This document shows positions 18,653 through 27,759 of a stretch of 64,000 nt of DNA, one piece after another. Below the pieces are notes generated by a model, which did no database searches, was not told the origin of the DNA, and saw nothing but the letters and a program-made list of their open reading frames with translations. Position numbers and translations under genes: made by a program. How positions within the stretch are numbered: the stretch's first letter is position 1; the number at the start of each line of letters is the position of its first letter. Source of the DNA: CAZRQL01 sp964602415 (GTDB taxonomy: Bacteria > Bacteroidota > Bacteroidia > Cytophagales > Flammeovirgaceae); NCBI GenBank assembly GCA_964602415.1, contig CAZRQL010000002.1, forward strand, positions 62,001 to 126,000. The letters are read 5' to 3'.

Positions 18653-20266
18653 ATGATAGCCACACAAAACCTTTCTTTAAGTTTTGGTAAAAGAGTATTA
18701 TTTGATGAAGTCAATGTAAAATTTGTTCCGGGCAATTGTTACGGCATAATAGGTGCAAATGGCGCAGGAAAATCGACATTTATTAAGATTCTTTCTGGAG
18801 AAATAGAACCAACTACCGGCAGCGTCGTCATTCCCAATGGCGCAAGGATGGCTGTGTTGAAACAAAACCACTTTGAGTTTGACCAGTATCCGGTTTTGCA
18901 AACCGTCATTATGGGGCACAAACGCTTGTATGAAGTGATGCAGCAAAAAGATGCCATCTACAACAAGCCGGATTTTAGCGATGAGGATGGGGTAAAAGCC
19001 TCAGAGTTGGAGAACGAATTTGCAGAGATGAATGGTTGGAATGCAGAAAGCGATGCAGCGGCTTTGCTCTCAGGTTTGGGCATACATGAAGTGCTGCACC
19101 ATAACTTGCTCCATGAGCTAAACAACAGCCAAAAAGTGCGCGTGCTCTTGGCGCAGGCTCTTTTCGGCAACCCTGATATATTGCTCCTCGATGAGCCTAC
19201 CAACGACTTGGATGCCCAATCCATTCGCTGGCTGGAGGATTTTTTGCTTGATTTTAAAAATACGGTACTCATCGTTTCTCACGACCGACATTTTTTGGAT
19301 ACTGTTTGTACCCACGTGGCCGATATTGACTTTGGCAAACTACAACTCTACACCGGAAACTACACATTTTGGTACAAATCCAGCCAATTGGCACTCAAAC
19401 AGCGCGCCGACCAAAACAAAAAAGCGGACGAAAAACGCAAAGAGCTTGAAGAGTTTATCCGCCGCTTTAGTGCCAACGTGGCCAAATCGCGCCAAGCCAC
19501 CTCTCGCCGTAAAATGCTCGAAAAAATCAACGTTGAGGAAATCAAGCCCAGCAACCGCCGCTACCCCGCCATTTTCTTCAACCAAGAACGGGAAGCCGGC
19601 GACCAAATTCTTAATGTAGAAAACCTTAGCTACACTTCGCCGGAGGGCAAAGAGCTTTTCTCCAATGTCTCTTTTATCATGCGCAAAGGCGACAAAGTGG
19701 CTCTTATCTCCAACGACAGCGTGGCCGTTACCACTTTTTTCCGCGTATTGATGGAAGAAATCAAACCCGCTAAGGGGGAGTTTCGTTGGGGCGTAACCAT
19801 CACCAAATCCTATTTGCCCAACGACAACAGCGAGTATTTTAAATCAGATCTGAATTTGATAGATTGGCTGAGGCAATTTTCCAAAGAAAAAGACGAAACA
19901 TTTATTCGCGGCTTTTTGGGAAGGATGCTTTTTTCGGGGGAGGAATCCCTAAAAAAGTGCACCGTGCTGTCGGGAGGCGAAAAAGTGCGGTGCATGACTT
20001 CAAAAATGATGCTGGAAGCCGGCAATTTTTTGATACTCGATGAGCCAACCAACCACTTGGATTTGGAATCCATCACAGCCTACAACAACGCATTGATAGA
20101 CTTCAAAGGACAGGTCTTGTTTACTTCGCACGACTGGGAGTTTACCAACACCGTAGCCAACCGCATCATCGAAATGGGCCCCAAAGGCTGCATTGACAAA
20201 ATGGTCAGCTACGAAGAGTACATGGAAAATCCTGACATACAAGAACAAAGAAAATCAATCTATTGA
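18653..20266 (+). CDS. ABC-F family ATPase (YkpA/Uup-like) with one degenerate composite site
   Basis: ABC-F proteins bind the ribosomal E site and act in translation. This 537-residue protein has two ABC domains joined by a charged linker (about 235-300). NBD1 has an intact Walker A (GANGAGKST, 36-44) and Walker B (LLLDEPTNDLD), but its signature is LNNSQK (codons at 19118-19135) where LSGGQ is expected. NBD2 has an intact signature (LSGGEK) and Walker B (LILDEPTNHLD), but its Walker A reads SNDSVAVTT, with Val (codon 19727-19729) where Lys would be. Because each ATP site combines Walker A of one domain with the signature of the other, both losses fall in the same site. It is not expected to be a transporter. 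Confidence 0.92.
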   Translation: MIATQNLSLSFGKRVLFDEVNVKFVPGNCYGIIGANGAGKSTFIKILSGEIEPTTGSVVIPNGARMAVLKQNHFEFDQYPVLQTVIMGHKRLYEVMQQKDAIYNKPDFSDEDGVKASELENEFAEMNGWNAESDAAALLSGLGIHEVLHHNLLHELNNSQKVRVLLAQALFGNPDILLLDEPTNDLDAQSIRWLEDFLLDFKNTVLIVSHDRHFLDTVCTHVADIDFGKLQLYTGNYTFWYKSSQLALKQRADQNKKADEKRKELEEFIRRFSANVAKSRQATSRRKMLEKINVEEIKPSNRRYPAIFFNQEREAGDQILNVENLSYTSPEGKELFSNVSFIMRKGDKVALISNDSVAVTTFFRVLMEEIKPAKGEFRWGVTITKSYLPNDNSEYFKSDLNLIDWLRQFSKEKDETFIRGFLGRMLFSGEESLKKCTVLSGGEKVRCMTSKMMLEAGNFLILDEPTNHLDLESITAYNNALIDFKGQVLFTSHDWEFTNTVANRIIEMGPKGCIDKMVSYEEYMENPDIQEQRKSIY

Positions 20267-21465
20267 GCAGGGTTTTTGACAAACTTGACTGCCGCCCAAT
20301 TGTCTTTTTGCCGCGCCTCTTGAAGTTGAAAGCCGTATTTTTTTGCTTCGCTGGTTAGTCTATCAATATCGGAAACAAAAAACCCGCTTACAAACAGTAA
20401 ACCATCGCGTGAGAGTATGGCTGAATAGTGGCTCAACTCCGAAAGAATCGCATTGAGACTAATATTGGCAAAAATGCAGTCAAAAGTCCGGTTCAATTGA
20501 AGTGCTGTTCCTTTTTTTATTTCAACGCTTTCTCCGTTGATTTGGGAGTTTTCTTGGGTATTTTCTACCGCCCAATCCTCAATATCCACACAAACCACTT
20601 GGGATGCCCCCATTTTTTTTGCCAATATGCCCAAAATCCCCGTTCCACAGCCCGCATCCAATACCGTTTTGGCTCTCAAGTCGTTGTCCAAAACATACCG
20701 GGTCATCATGTAGGTGGTTTGGTGGTGGCCGCTACCAAAAGCCATTTTGGGAGTAATGACCAACTCCATCGGAAAATTAGGATTGGGAGCGTGGAAATCA
20801 GCCCTGATATACAGTCGGGTATCTACCTCAAGGGGGGAGATTTGTGATTCCCAAAGTTGATTCCAATTTTGGTCTTCAATTTCTTTGAAGTTGAATGAAG
20901 CACCCTGAGAAGAGATAATCTTATTGAGTTTTTGCAAGTCCAGATCTTTTGAAGCTATCGCCGCCTCAAAACCTTGTTCATTTTCTAAAAAAGAATCAAA
21001 CCCTTCGTCAGCAAGCATGGAAATCAACACCTCGCTTTGCTGAGGCGAAGCAAATACCGTAATGAGCGTAATTTTTGATTTTGAAGCCTGCGGAAGGGAT
21101 TGATTTTTAAGGATGGGCAAAATAGAATACACCTCAAAAGCGGTCAAGGCCAAATAAGCCACCATAAAGCCCAACACCACAGGCAAAATCTGCTCTTTGG
21201 GTGCTAAAACCCCGTAAATCAATAAAATAGTCAAAGAACCAAACATTTTCAGGCCTATGGTGGCCAAAGTGGCATTGACGAATTTTTGGGGTCTTTGCGA
21301 GGAGGTCTTTAGCAAATAAGCAAAAGAAAGTACCCCAATGAGCCAAGCCAAGAGTAAGAAAGCCAGATAAGCCAAACTAATCACCTTTGCAAACCACCCA
21401 AAAAGAACTATCACCCCAACAATTGAGAGAGAGATAAGGGAGAACTTTTGTAATTCTTTGGACAT
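20260..21465 (-). CDS. prmA: Ribosomal protein L11 methyltransferase fused to an N-terminal AtpI-like membrane domain
   Basis: The 401-residue open frame has two parts. Residues 1-120 contain four hydrophobic spans and resemble the small AtpI-like membrane proteins found before atpB in Bacteroidota. Residues about 130-401 are a complete PrmA, which trimethylates ribosomal protein L11: the N-terminal domain starts KITLITVFASPQQSEVL, the SAM site is VLDAGCGTGILGILAKK, and FANISLNAI is the NPPY-like block. No Met lies at the junction, only a TTG, so PrmA has no obvious separate start. A -7 box at 21498-21505 fits the long start. PrmA is normally soluble, so either this is a real membrane-anchored form or an assembly/frameshift artefact. 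The 3' end overlaps the convergent ABC-F gene by 7 nt. Confidence 0.85.
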   Translation of the reverse strand: MSKELQKFSLISLSIVGVIVLFGWFAKVISLAYLAFLLLAWLIGVLSFAYLLKTSSQRPQKFVNATLATIGLKMFGSLTILLIYGVLAPKEQILPVVLGFMVAYLALTAFEVYSILPILKNQSLPQASKSKITLITVFASPQQSEVLISMLADEGFDSFLENEQGFEAAIASKDLDLQKLNKIISSQGASFNFKEIEDQNWNQLWESQISPLEVDTRLYIRADFHAPNPNFPMELVITPKMAFGSGHHQTTYMMTRYVLDNDLRAKTVLDAGCGTGILGILAKKMGASQVVCVDIEDWAVENTQENSQINGESVEIKKGTALQLNRTFDCIFANISLNAILSELSHYSAILSRDGLLFVSGFFVSDIDRLTSEAKKYGFQLQEARQKDNWAAVKFVKNPAQ

Positions 21466-21497
21466 AAAAAAATTGTGCCGCAGGCTAATTTAGGCCG

Positions 21498-21505
21498 CAA
21501 AGGTA
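21498..21505 (-). promoter_or_regulatory. Bacteroidota -7 box for the prmA fusion gene
   Basis: On the minus strand this reads TACCTTTG and lies 32 nt before the start at 21465, which supports the long, fused reading of the gene. Confidence 0.5.
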
Positions 21506-21514
21506 ACATAAGTT

Positions 21515-21817
21515 CTAAACCAGCACTTCTTGAATGGCTTTTTTTATGGCAGCGGCAGGCATGACACCGGACTGCCTCCACTTCTGCTGGCCTTTATGAT
21601 AAAGGATAAGAGTAGGCACTCCTTTGATAGACAAGCTATTAGCTAACTGTTGGTTTTTATCTACGTCTATTTTGACTACCAAAATTTGTTCTTTCATCTG
21701 CTCGGCCACTTCTTCGAGTATGGGCGCAAGCATTTTGCAAGGCCCGCACCAAGTGGCCGTAAAATCCACAAGAACAGGCTTTTCGCCATTAACGAGTTTT
21801 TCAAAAGAGCCTTTCAT
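21515..21817 (-). CDS. trxA: Thioredoxin
   Basis: The 100-residue protein is a classic cytosolic thioredoxin with the motif TATWCGPCKML (Cys pair near residues 24 and 27) and the cis-proline in GVPTLILY. It has no signal peptide, so it acts as a cytosolic disulfide reductant. It starts 2 nt after the stop of the DUF6132 gene, so the two are co-transcribed. Confidence 0.93.
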   Translation of the reverse strand: MKGSFEKLVNGEKPVLVDFTATWCGPCKMLAPILEEVAEQMKEQILVVKIDVDKNQQLANSLSIKGVPTLILYHKGQQKWRQSGVMPAAAIKKAIQEVLV

Positions 21818-21819
21818 GT

Positions 21820-22023
21820 TTATTGCTTTTTGTTGTTTGGGTCTTTGAAGGCTGAAACAAACAAAACGCCCACCAGTGCTCCGTAAGCGGTACTGTTAGG
21901 CCAATAGCCCGAAATCAGGCAGCCGCCACTGTTGCAGCCCACAAAATACCAGTACGAAAAACCCAGCGCAGCACCAATCAGGCTTGCCAAGACATAAAAT
22001 TTGTGTTTTAAAAGGTATTGCAT
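21820..22023 (-). CDS. DUF6132 family small membrane protein
   Basis: The 67-residue protein starts at ATG 22023 (MQYLLKHKFYVLA). It has two membrane spans around a GCNSGGCLISGYW cysteine motif, the pattern of the DUF6132 family (GCssGtCpI). In Bacteroidota this family is usually found beside thioredoxin, as here (2-nt gap), which suggests a thiol-related role. Its function is unknown. A longer start at 22068 is possible but adds only a non-conserved tail. Confidence 0.8.
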   Translation of the reverse strand: MQYLLKHKFYVLASLIGAALGFSYWYFVGCNSGGCLISGYWPNSTAYGALVGVLFVSAFKDPNNKKQ

Positions 22024-22168
22024 GAAAATATTGAAAATTTTGTTCTTTAAACAACTATTGTGCAACAATGGTTCATCAATTGTTCTGTATCAACATAGCC
22101 TTAGCTATGAGCTAAAACGCAAACGATTCCGTCTTTTTTGAGTAAACTTGCAAAAAAATAGCATCAAC

Positions 22169-24208
22169 ATGAAGCTCAAAAACTATGTTCAAGGACAATG
22201 GGCAGAAGGCAGTGGCAATGGCACACCGCTTTTCAACGCCGTCAACGGAGAAATCGTCGCATACGCCAGCACGGAAGGGCTTGATTTTAAAGGCATATTG
22301 GAATACGCCCGCAATGTAGGCGGCCCCAAACTACGCAAAATGACTTTCCACCAAAGGGCAAGAATGCTCAAGGCCTTGGCTCTGCATCTGATGAGCAAAA
22401 AAGAACTTTTTTATGAACTCTCTTATGCCACGGGAGCCACAAAAACAGACAGTTGGATAGATATTGAGGGGGGGATTGGCACTATGTTGGTTTTTGCCAG
22501 CAAGGGCCGCAGGGAGCTTCCCGATGAGCCTTTCTTTGTGGACGGCGATGCTGAACAAATATCCAAACAAGGCACTTTTTTGGGTAGGCATATTTGCGTG
22601 CCGCTCGAAGGGGTAGCCTTGCATATCAACGCTTTCAATTTTCCTTGCTGGGGGATGCTCGAAAAGATAGCCCCCACCCTGTTGGCGGGTGTGCCTTGCG
22701 TGGTCAAACCCGCTACGCTCACCAGCTACCTCACCGAGTTGATGTTCAGAGAGATGATAGCCTCAGGAATTTTGCCCGAAGGTGCAGTGCAACTTATTTG
22801 CGGCAGTGCAGGCAATATCATGGATTACCTCAGCGGTCAAGATGTGGTTACTTTGACAGGCTCGGCCTCAACGGGACACAAACTCAAAGCGCACACCAAG
22901 GTCATACAGGAGTCTGTGCGCTTCAATATGGAGGCTGACTCGCTCAACTGCTCGGTACTGGGGCCGGATGCCGCTCCGGGAACGCCTGAATTTGACCTTT
23001 TTATCAAAGAAGCCGCCCGAGAAATGACCGTCAAAGCAGGGCAAAAATGCACGGCCATCCGACGGATTTTTGTGCCCGAAAGCATGAGCGAAGACGTGAT
23101 TGCAGCCCTAAAAAAACGCCTTGCAGGCAACACCATCGGCAACCCGCTCACAGAAGGGGTGCGCATGGGGCCACTGGCCGGAAAATCGCAAGTAAAAGAA
23201 GTGCGTGAAAAAATAGAAGCCCTCATGCAAGTCTGCGAACTGGCCTATGGAGACTGGGAAAATTATGAGGTGCTGGGAGCAGACAAAGAAAAAGGCGCAT
23301 TTTTGCCGCCTTCCTTGCTGTTTTGCCCCGACCCGCTCAACCATACCCAGCCCCATGATATTGAGGCTTTTGGCCCGGTGGCTACCGTTATGGGCTACAA
23401 AAGCACCGATGAAGCCATCGAATTGACAAAAATGGGCAAAGGCAGTTTGGTGGGTTCGATTTTCACCCACGACAACCAATTTGCCAAAGAGATGGTACTG
23501 GGAACGGCGGCCTATCACGGCAGGCTGTTTTTGATGAACCGCGACAGTGCCCAAGAGTCCACAGGGCACGGCTCACCGCTCGGCCATCTGGTACACGGCG
23601 GCCCCGGACGCGCCGGAGGAGGCGAAGAGCTTGGCGGCATTCGCGGTGTGCTACACTACATGCAACGCACCGCCATACAAGCCTCACCCGAGATTTTGAC
23701 AGCCATCACCAACCAATACCACAAGGGAGCCAAGCCCAAAGGAGATGGCGTGCATCCCTTCCGCAAGTATTTTGAGGATTTGCAAATCGGCGAAACCCAT
23801 ATTACCCACCGCCGCACCATCACAGAGGCAGATATTGTCAATTTTGCCAATCTCAGTTGGGATCATTTCTATGCCCATACCGATACCACCGCGCTGGAAG
23901 GCTCTATCTTTGAGCAACGGGTGGCGCACGGATATTTTGTGATTTCGGCAGCCGCAGGGCTTTTTGTTGACCCTGCCAGAGGGCCTGTCTTGGCCAATTA
24001 CGGCCTCGATGAGTTGCGCTTTATCAAGCCTGTGTACGCCGGAAGTACCATTGGCGTGCGGCTAACGGTCAAAGAAAAAACCGCCAAAGACCCCAAACCC
24101 GACACAACCCCTCAGGGTGTGGTAAAATGGTTGGTGGATGTATTCGACCAAAGCGGCGAAACGGTGGCCATAGGAACGATTTTGACGCTGGTCGCCATGA
24201 AATCGTAA
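22169..24208 (+). CDS. paaZ: Bifunctional aldehyde dehydrogenase / MaoC-type enoyl-CoA hydratase (PaaZ)
   Basis: The 679-residue protein starts at ATG 22169 (MKLKNYVQGQW). Residues 1-515 are an NADP-type aldehyde dehydrogenase with the catalytic Cys in AGQKCTAIRR and a glutamate in MEADSLNCS. Residues about 530-670 are a MaoC hot-dog hydratase (IVNFANLSWDHFYAHTD, FEQRVAHGYF). PaaZ opens oxepin-CoA and oxidises the resulting semialdehyde in the aerobic phenylacetate pathway. The family includes related enzymes that act on other ring-derived aldehydes, and no other paa gene is visible here, so the pathway call is by homology. The gene ends at 24208, before a spacer with short palindromes. Confidence 0.93.
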   Translation: MKLKNYVQGQWAEGSGNGTPLFNAVNGEIVAYASTEGLDFKGILEYARNVGGPKLRKMTFHQRARMLKALALHLMSKKELFYELSYATGATKTDSWIDIEGGIGTMLVFASKGRRELPDEPFFVDGDAEQISKQGTFLGRHICVPLEGVALHINAFNFPCWGMLEKIAPTLLAGVPCVVKPATLTSYLTELMFREMIASGILPEGAVQLICGSAGNIMDYLSGQDVVTLTGSASTGHKLKAHTKVIQESVRFNMEADSLNCSVLGPDAAPGTPEFDLFIKEAAREMTVKAGQKCTAIRRIFVPESMSEDVIAALKKRLAGNTIGNPLTEGVRMGPLAGKSQVKEVREKIEALMQVCELAYGDWENYEVLGADKEKGAFLPPSLLFCPDPLNHTQPHDIEAFGPVATVMGYKSTDEAIELTKMGKGSLVGSIFTHDNQFAKEMVLGTAAYHGRLFLMNRDSAQESTGHGSPLGHLVHGGPGRAGGGEELGGIRGVLHYMQRTAIQASPEILTAITNQYHKGAKPKGDGVHPFRKYFEDLQIGETHITHRRTITEADIVNFANLSWDHFYAHTDTTALEGSIFEQRVAHGYFVISAAAGLFVDPARGPVLANYGLDELRFIKPVYAGSTIGVRLTVKEKTAKDPKPDTTPQGVVKWLVDVFDQSGETVAIGTILTLVAMKS

Positions 24209-24511
24209 GGAAAAAACACGGCCACGGGTTTAAACTCGTGGCTATAAATCCATATTCATAAACAGTATTTACGGATTACATTCATTTCTATGACATGTAG
24301 GCACCATCAATGCCGTAGAGATGGCATGTTTGCAGAATTTTCTCTGTGTTGCAGATTTTAAAACAACCATTAGAAAAATAGAATCATAATCTGATATCAG
24401 TCACTTATATCGACTTTTTCGAGTACATAACTGAGCCCATATTTTGAAAATTCACTTGGCAACACGGATTTACGCTAAATAATACAAAGAATTTCTATTC
24501 CCTAACCCGAA
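24209..24511. repeat. Spacer with short palindromes, possibly decayed repeat
   Basis: No gene is visible. At 24221-24242 there is a nearly perfect palindrome (GCCACG / CGTGGC around GTTTAAAC). At 24311-24326 TGCC/GGCA flank a GTAGAGAT loop. The same type of short GC hairpins in AT-rich DNA recurs at 47858-47918 and resembles dispersed repeats I recall from other Bacteroidota; this is from memory, not from alignment. Confidence 0.45.
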
Positions 24512-25972
24512 TTAAAACAATCCCAAAAACTTTTTCTGTTGTTTTTCTCTCAACTTTAGGTAGTGGCGGTACTCTTTCATAAGTTCATCATAAAATAATT
24601 CTGATACTACTCTTGCGCCTTTTGAGGAAAAATGAGTGTAGTCTTTGGCTGCAAAGCCGATATTGACCCAAGAAACCATCGAATTGTGCCCGCCCATGGC
24701 TTCGTACAAATCCCAAAAAGGACAGCCCGCTCTAAAAGCCGCCTGCTTTTGGGCGTTTCTAATGGCAGCCACGTTGGGATAGGAAGCGTAAAGCTCACCG
24801 TCTTTTCTTGCCATGTCCGACGTGCCGATGACGATAATGTCAATTTTTAGCTCATCGCTCAATGATTTGAGAAATTTAAGCTGCGCATAAACAGCATTTT
24901 CATAAAAGCCAAAATCTTCAATCAAATAAGGCACTACATTGACCCCAAACTGGTAAATAATAAGTTTGACATTCAAAGCCTTAAATTGTGAGGCCAAATA
25001 GCTGCGGCTCATTTTGGTAAAATCCGTACCCGAACTGCCCCGCATCGGTATATTATCAACGGCGATTCCCTTTTTGCAGTCAAAAGCCGCACCGCTGACC
25101 TCTACTTCCTGAGTTGCATTGAACTCAATGCGTACTTTGTGAAACTTCTCTTGTTCAATTGGAAATTGCACAACCTGCTGCTCTTCACTTTGGTATGCAA
25201 ACTGCTCCATCCATTCCTGCTGGTTGAAAGAGACTCTTACGCCTACTTCTGCATAAGGAGAGCGCAAAAACAACCTCAACAGTTGGGCTTTTCGGCACAA
25301 AGAATCGGATAGCTGGGTGGTTTGGTACTCTACCCAAGGGCCGTAACCGCTTTGTCCCTCAGGAAGTTTCAACAGATGATAATTGCCCAAGATGCCGTAT
25401 TTTTTATGGGGCGAATTTTTGGGATTTGAGCCATACACCGTGTACCTGTCCCAAAACTTCCATGCCGAAGTTTGTAAGGTGCTCCGCATGTTGTTGATTT
25501 CGGTAACGGGTACATATCCTACCCCGCAGCCCCCAAATTGACTCTGGAGCTTGCGGCGCAAAAACTCGGTTACCCTATCGCCCTCCAGTTGCGAGTCCCC
25601 ATAATGCAACACACGAATCAACTCTGTACTTTCTTCGTTGAGCCCCGTGAGGGCTTCAAAAAAGCCAAAAAGCGCGTCTTCTTGGTCTTTGGGGTAAAGT
25701 ATGCTTTTGACTGTTACGCTGTCTCGGGTTTCGGGCTTAATCTCCGCAAGAGGCTGAACTTGCTTTTCTTGCTCTGCAATGCGCCTTTCCACTGCCAAAA
25801 ACTGCTCCATTTTGGTAGTATCTTTGCTTTTGGGCAGAAAGTCCTCAATAGTAGGCACTTTGATAACAAAATCGGCACTGAGCGGGACTTTTCCGGGCGA
25901 CATGGCCAAAATAAGGGCGGTCATCAAACCGATATAGAAAAGCAAAACAAATATTCTCAGGGGCTTTACCAT
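24512..25972 (-). CDS. SGNH/GDSL-fold hydrolase-like protein, membrane-anchored
   Basis: The 486-residue protein has one N-terminal span (about 7-25) and then a largely periplasmic body. SGNH blocks are present: HYGDSQLEGDR (block I, serine of GDS), YQFGVN (block III-like) and DYTHFSSKGA near the end (block V, Asp/His). The HYGDSQIEGDR form is typical of proteins that sit with MBOAT acyltransferases and remove or add acyl groups on surface glycans. No such partner is adjacent, so the substrate is unknown. A -7-like box (TAATTTTG, 25977-25984) lies only four bases before the ATG, so the message may be leaderless or the real start may be further in. Confidence 0.8.
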   Translation of the reverse strand: MVKPLRIFVLLFYIGLMTALILAMSPGKVPLSADFVIKVPTIEDFLPKSKDTTKMEQFLAVERRIAEQEKQVQPLAEIKPETRDSVTVKSILYPKDQEDALFGFFEALTGLNEESTELIRVLHYGDSQLEGDRVTEFLRRKLQSQFGGCGVGYVPVTEINNMRSTLQTSAWKFWDRYTVYGSNPKNSPHKKYGILGNYHLLKLPEGQSGYGPWVEYQTTQLSDSLCRKAQLLRLFLRSPYAEVGVRVSFNQQEWMEQFAYQSEEQQVVQFPIEQEKFHKVRIEFNATQEVEVSGAAFDCKKGIAVDNIPMRGSSGTDFTKMSRSYLASQFKALNVKLIIYQFGVNVVPYLIEDFGFYENAVYAQLKFLKSLSDELKIDIIVIGTSDMARKDGELYASYPNVAAIRNAQKQAAFRAGCPFWDLYEAMGGHNSMVSWVNIGFAAKDYTHFSSKGARVVSELFYDELMKEYRHYLKLREKQQKKFLGLF

Positions 25973-26107
25973 GATTCAAAATTACTACAAAGCAAAGCAT
26001 TGCGAAAAAATCAACTGCAAAAACTAACTATGGTGCTGGTCATCGAAAGTGCCCGTTGTGCTGTCTTATACCAAAAATGAACTTTATTTGCCAAAAAGTT
26101 AAACATT

Positions 26108-27748
26108 ATGAGAAAAAAAGTGCTTGCATTGGTGATTTTGGTGGGAGTTACCCTGCTGGCTTTCCGCCCTACCGACGAACTATTTGAAATCTCCAAAAAC
26201 TTTGAAATTCTCTCGTCTCTCTTCCAAGAACTCAACGAATACTATGTGGACGAAGTGAATACCGCTCGATCTATGAAAGCCGCTATTGATGCGATGCTCA
26301 ATACATTAGACCCTTACACCAACTACATTCCCGAAGACCAAATAGAAGATTACCGCACCCAAACAACAGGTGTTTATGGTGGGATAGGCACAGAAATCTC
26401 TGTGAAAAGAGGGCGTTTGTTGGTTTCTATGCCTGCTGCCGGATTTGCCGCCGACAAAGCCGGTATCAGAATCGGCGACGAAATCATACAAGTCGGGGAC
26501 AAATCGGTGGTAGGGTATTCTATTGAGCAACTTTCCAAACTGCTCAAAGGTCAGGCCGGCAGCGAAGTCGTGATTCACATCAAACGGCTGGGCGAGGAAA
26601 AACCCTTGGTATTCAAAATAAAAAGAGAAAACATACAAATCAACAGCGTCCCTTATTGGGGGATGGTATCGCAAGATGTAGGCATCATCAAACTCTCTGA
26701 GTTTACGGCCAATGCGTCCCGCGATGTAAAAAAATCACTTGCCGAACTCAAAACCCAAGGAGCAAAAAAAATCATTCTTGATTTGCGTGGCAATCCCGGA
26801 GGCCTGCTACAAGAAGCCATTAGCATCTGCAATATTTTTATTTCCAAAGATTTGGAAGTTGTCTCTACCAAAGGCAAAGTCAAGGCTTGGAACCGAACCT
26901 ACCAAGCAACAGACAGTCCTGAAGATACCGAAATCCCCATTGCTGTCCTAATCAATCGCAACAGCGCATCGGCTTCGGAGATTGTTTCGGGAGTCATCCA
27001 AGACTACGACAGAGGGGTGCTCATAGGGCAGCGAAGCTTTGGGAAAGGGCTGGTACAAGCCACTCGCTCTTTGCCCTACAACTCAAAACTCAAAGTAACC
27101 GTAGCCAAATATTACATTCCCAGCGGTCGCTGCATTCAAGAAATTGACTATGCACACCGAAACCCGCAAGGCAAGGCCGAAAAAATCGCCGACTCACTTC
27201 GTGCTGAGTTCAAGACCCGCAATGGGCGCAAAGTATATGATGGCGGTGGCGTAAGCCCCGATGTAGAAGTGCCCCTACCCCAGTACAGCGCGCTCACCAA
27301 ATACCTATTGGACAATGGACTCATATTTGACTATGCCACCGAGTACAGACTTAAAAATCAAAGCATCGCTGCTGCCAAAGAATTCTCTATTGATGATGCG
27401 AAATACCAAGAATTTGTAAAATGGCTCAAAAATAAAGACCTGAACTACACGAGCCCTTTGGAGCAAAACCTTGCAGAACTTAAAGCAAAAGCGGAAAAGG
27501 AAAAGAACAACGAAAAAATCCTTATCCAGATTAAGGAAATAGAAAAAACCGTTGCGGCTTCTAAATCTTCAGATTTGGATACATACAAACAAGAAATCAT
27601 AGAGAAATTGGAAGAAGAAATCATCAGCCGCTATTATTTTAAAGCGGGACAGATAGAAGCCACTTTTGACGAAGACCCTGAAATAGGAAAGGCACTCGAA
27701 ATTCTTGGTGACGTTAAAAAATATAATTCTATTTTAAGTCCGAAATAA
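26108..27748 (+). CDS. ctpA: S41 family C-terminal processing peptidase
   Basis: The 546-residue protein has an N-terminal signal anchor (about 1-20), an S41 N-terminal helical region, and a PDZ domain near residues 85-165. The protease core follows, with the serine in NSASASEIVSG and the lysine in SFGKGLVQ, the Ser/Lys dyad of tail-specific proteases. The C-terminal 170 residues are helical and charged. It cleaves C-terminal tails of periplasmic proteins. The start ATG at 26108 gives a good signal anchor. It is convergent with the next gene; their stops are 40 nt apart. Confidence 0.92.
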   Translation: MRKKVLALVILVGVTLLAFRPTDELFEISKNFEILSSLFQELNEYYVDEVNTARSMKAAIDAMLNTLDPYTNYIPEDQIEDYRTQTTGVYGGIGTEISVKRGRLLVSMPAAGFAADKAGIRIGDEIIQVGDKSVVGYSIEQLSKLLKGQAGSEVVIHIKRLGEEKPLVFKIKRENIQINSVPYWGMVSQDVGIIKLSEFTANASRDVKKSLAELKTQGAKKIILDLRGNPGGLLQEAISICNIFISKDLEVVSTKGKVKAWNRTYQATDSPEDTEIPIAVLINRNSASASEIVSGVIQDYDRGVLIGQRSFGKGLVQATRSLPYNSKLKVTVAKYYIPSGRCIQEIDYAHRNPQGKAEKIADSLRAEFKTRNGRKVYDGGGVSPDVEVPLPQYSALTKYLLDNGLIFDYATEYRLKNQSIAAAKEFSIDDAKYQEFVKWLKNKDLNYTSPLEQNLAELKAKAEKEKNNEKILIQIKEIEKTVAASKSSDLDTYKQEIIEKLEEEIISRYYFKAGQIEATFDEDPEIGKALEILGDVKKYNSILSPK

Positions 27749-27759
27749 CCGACTACCAA

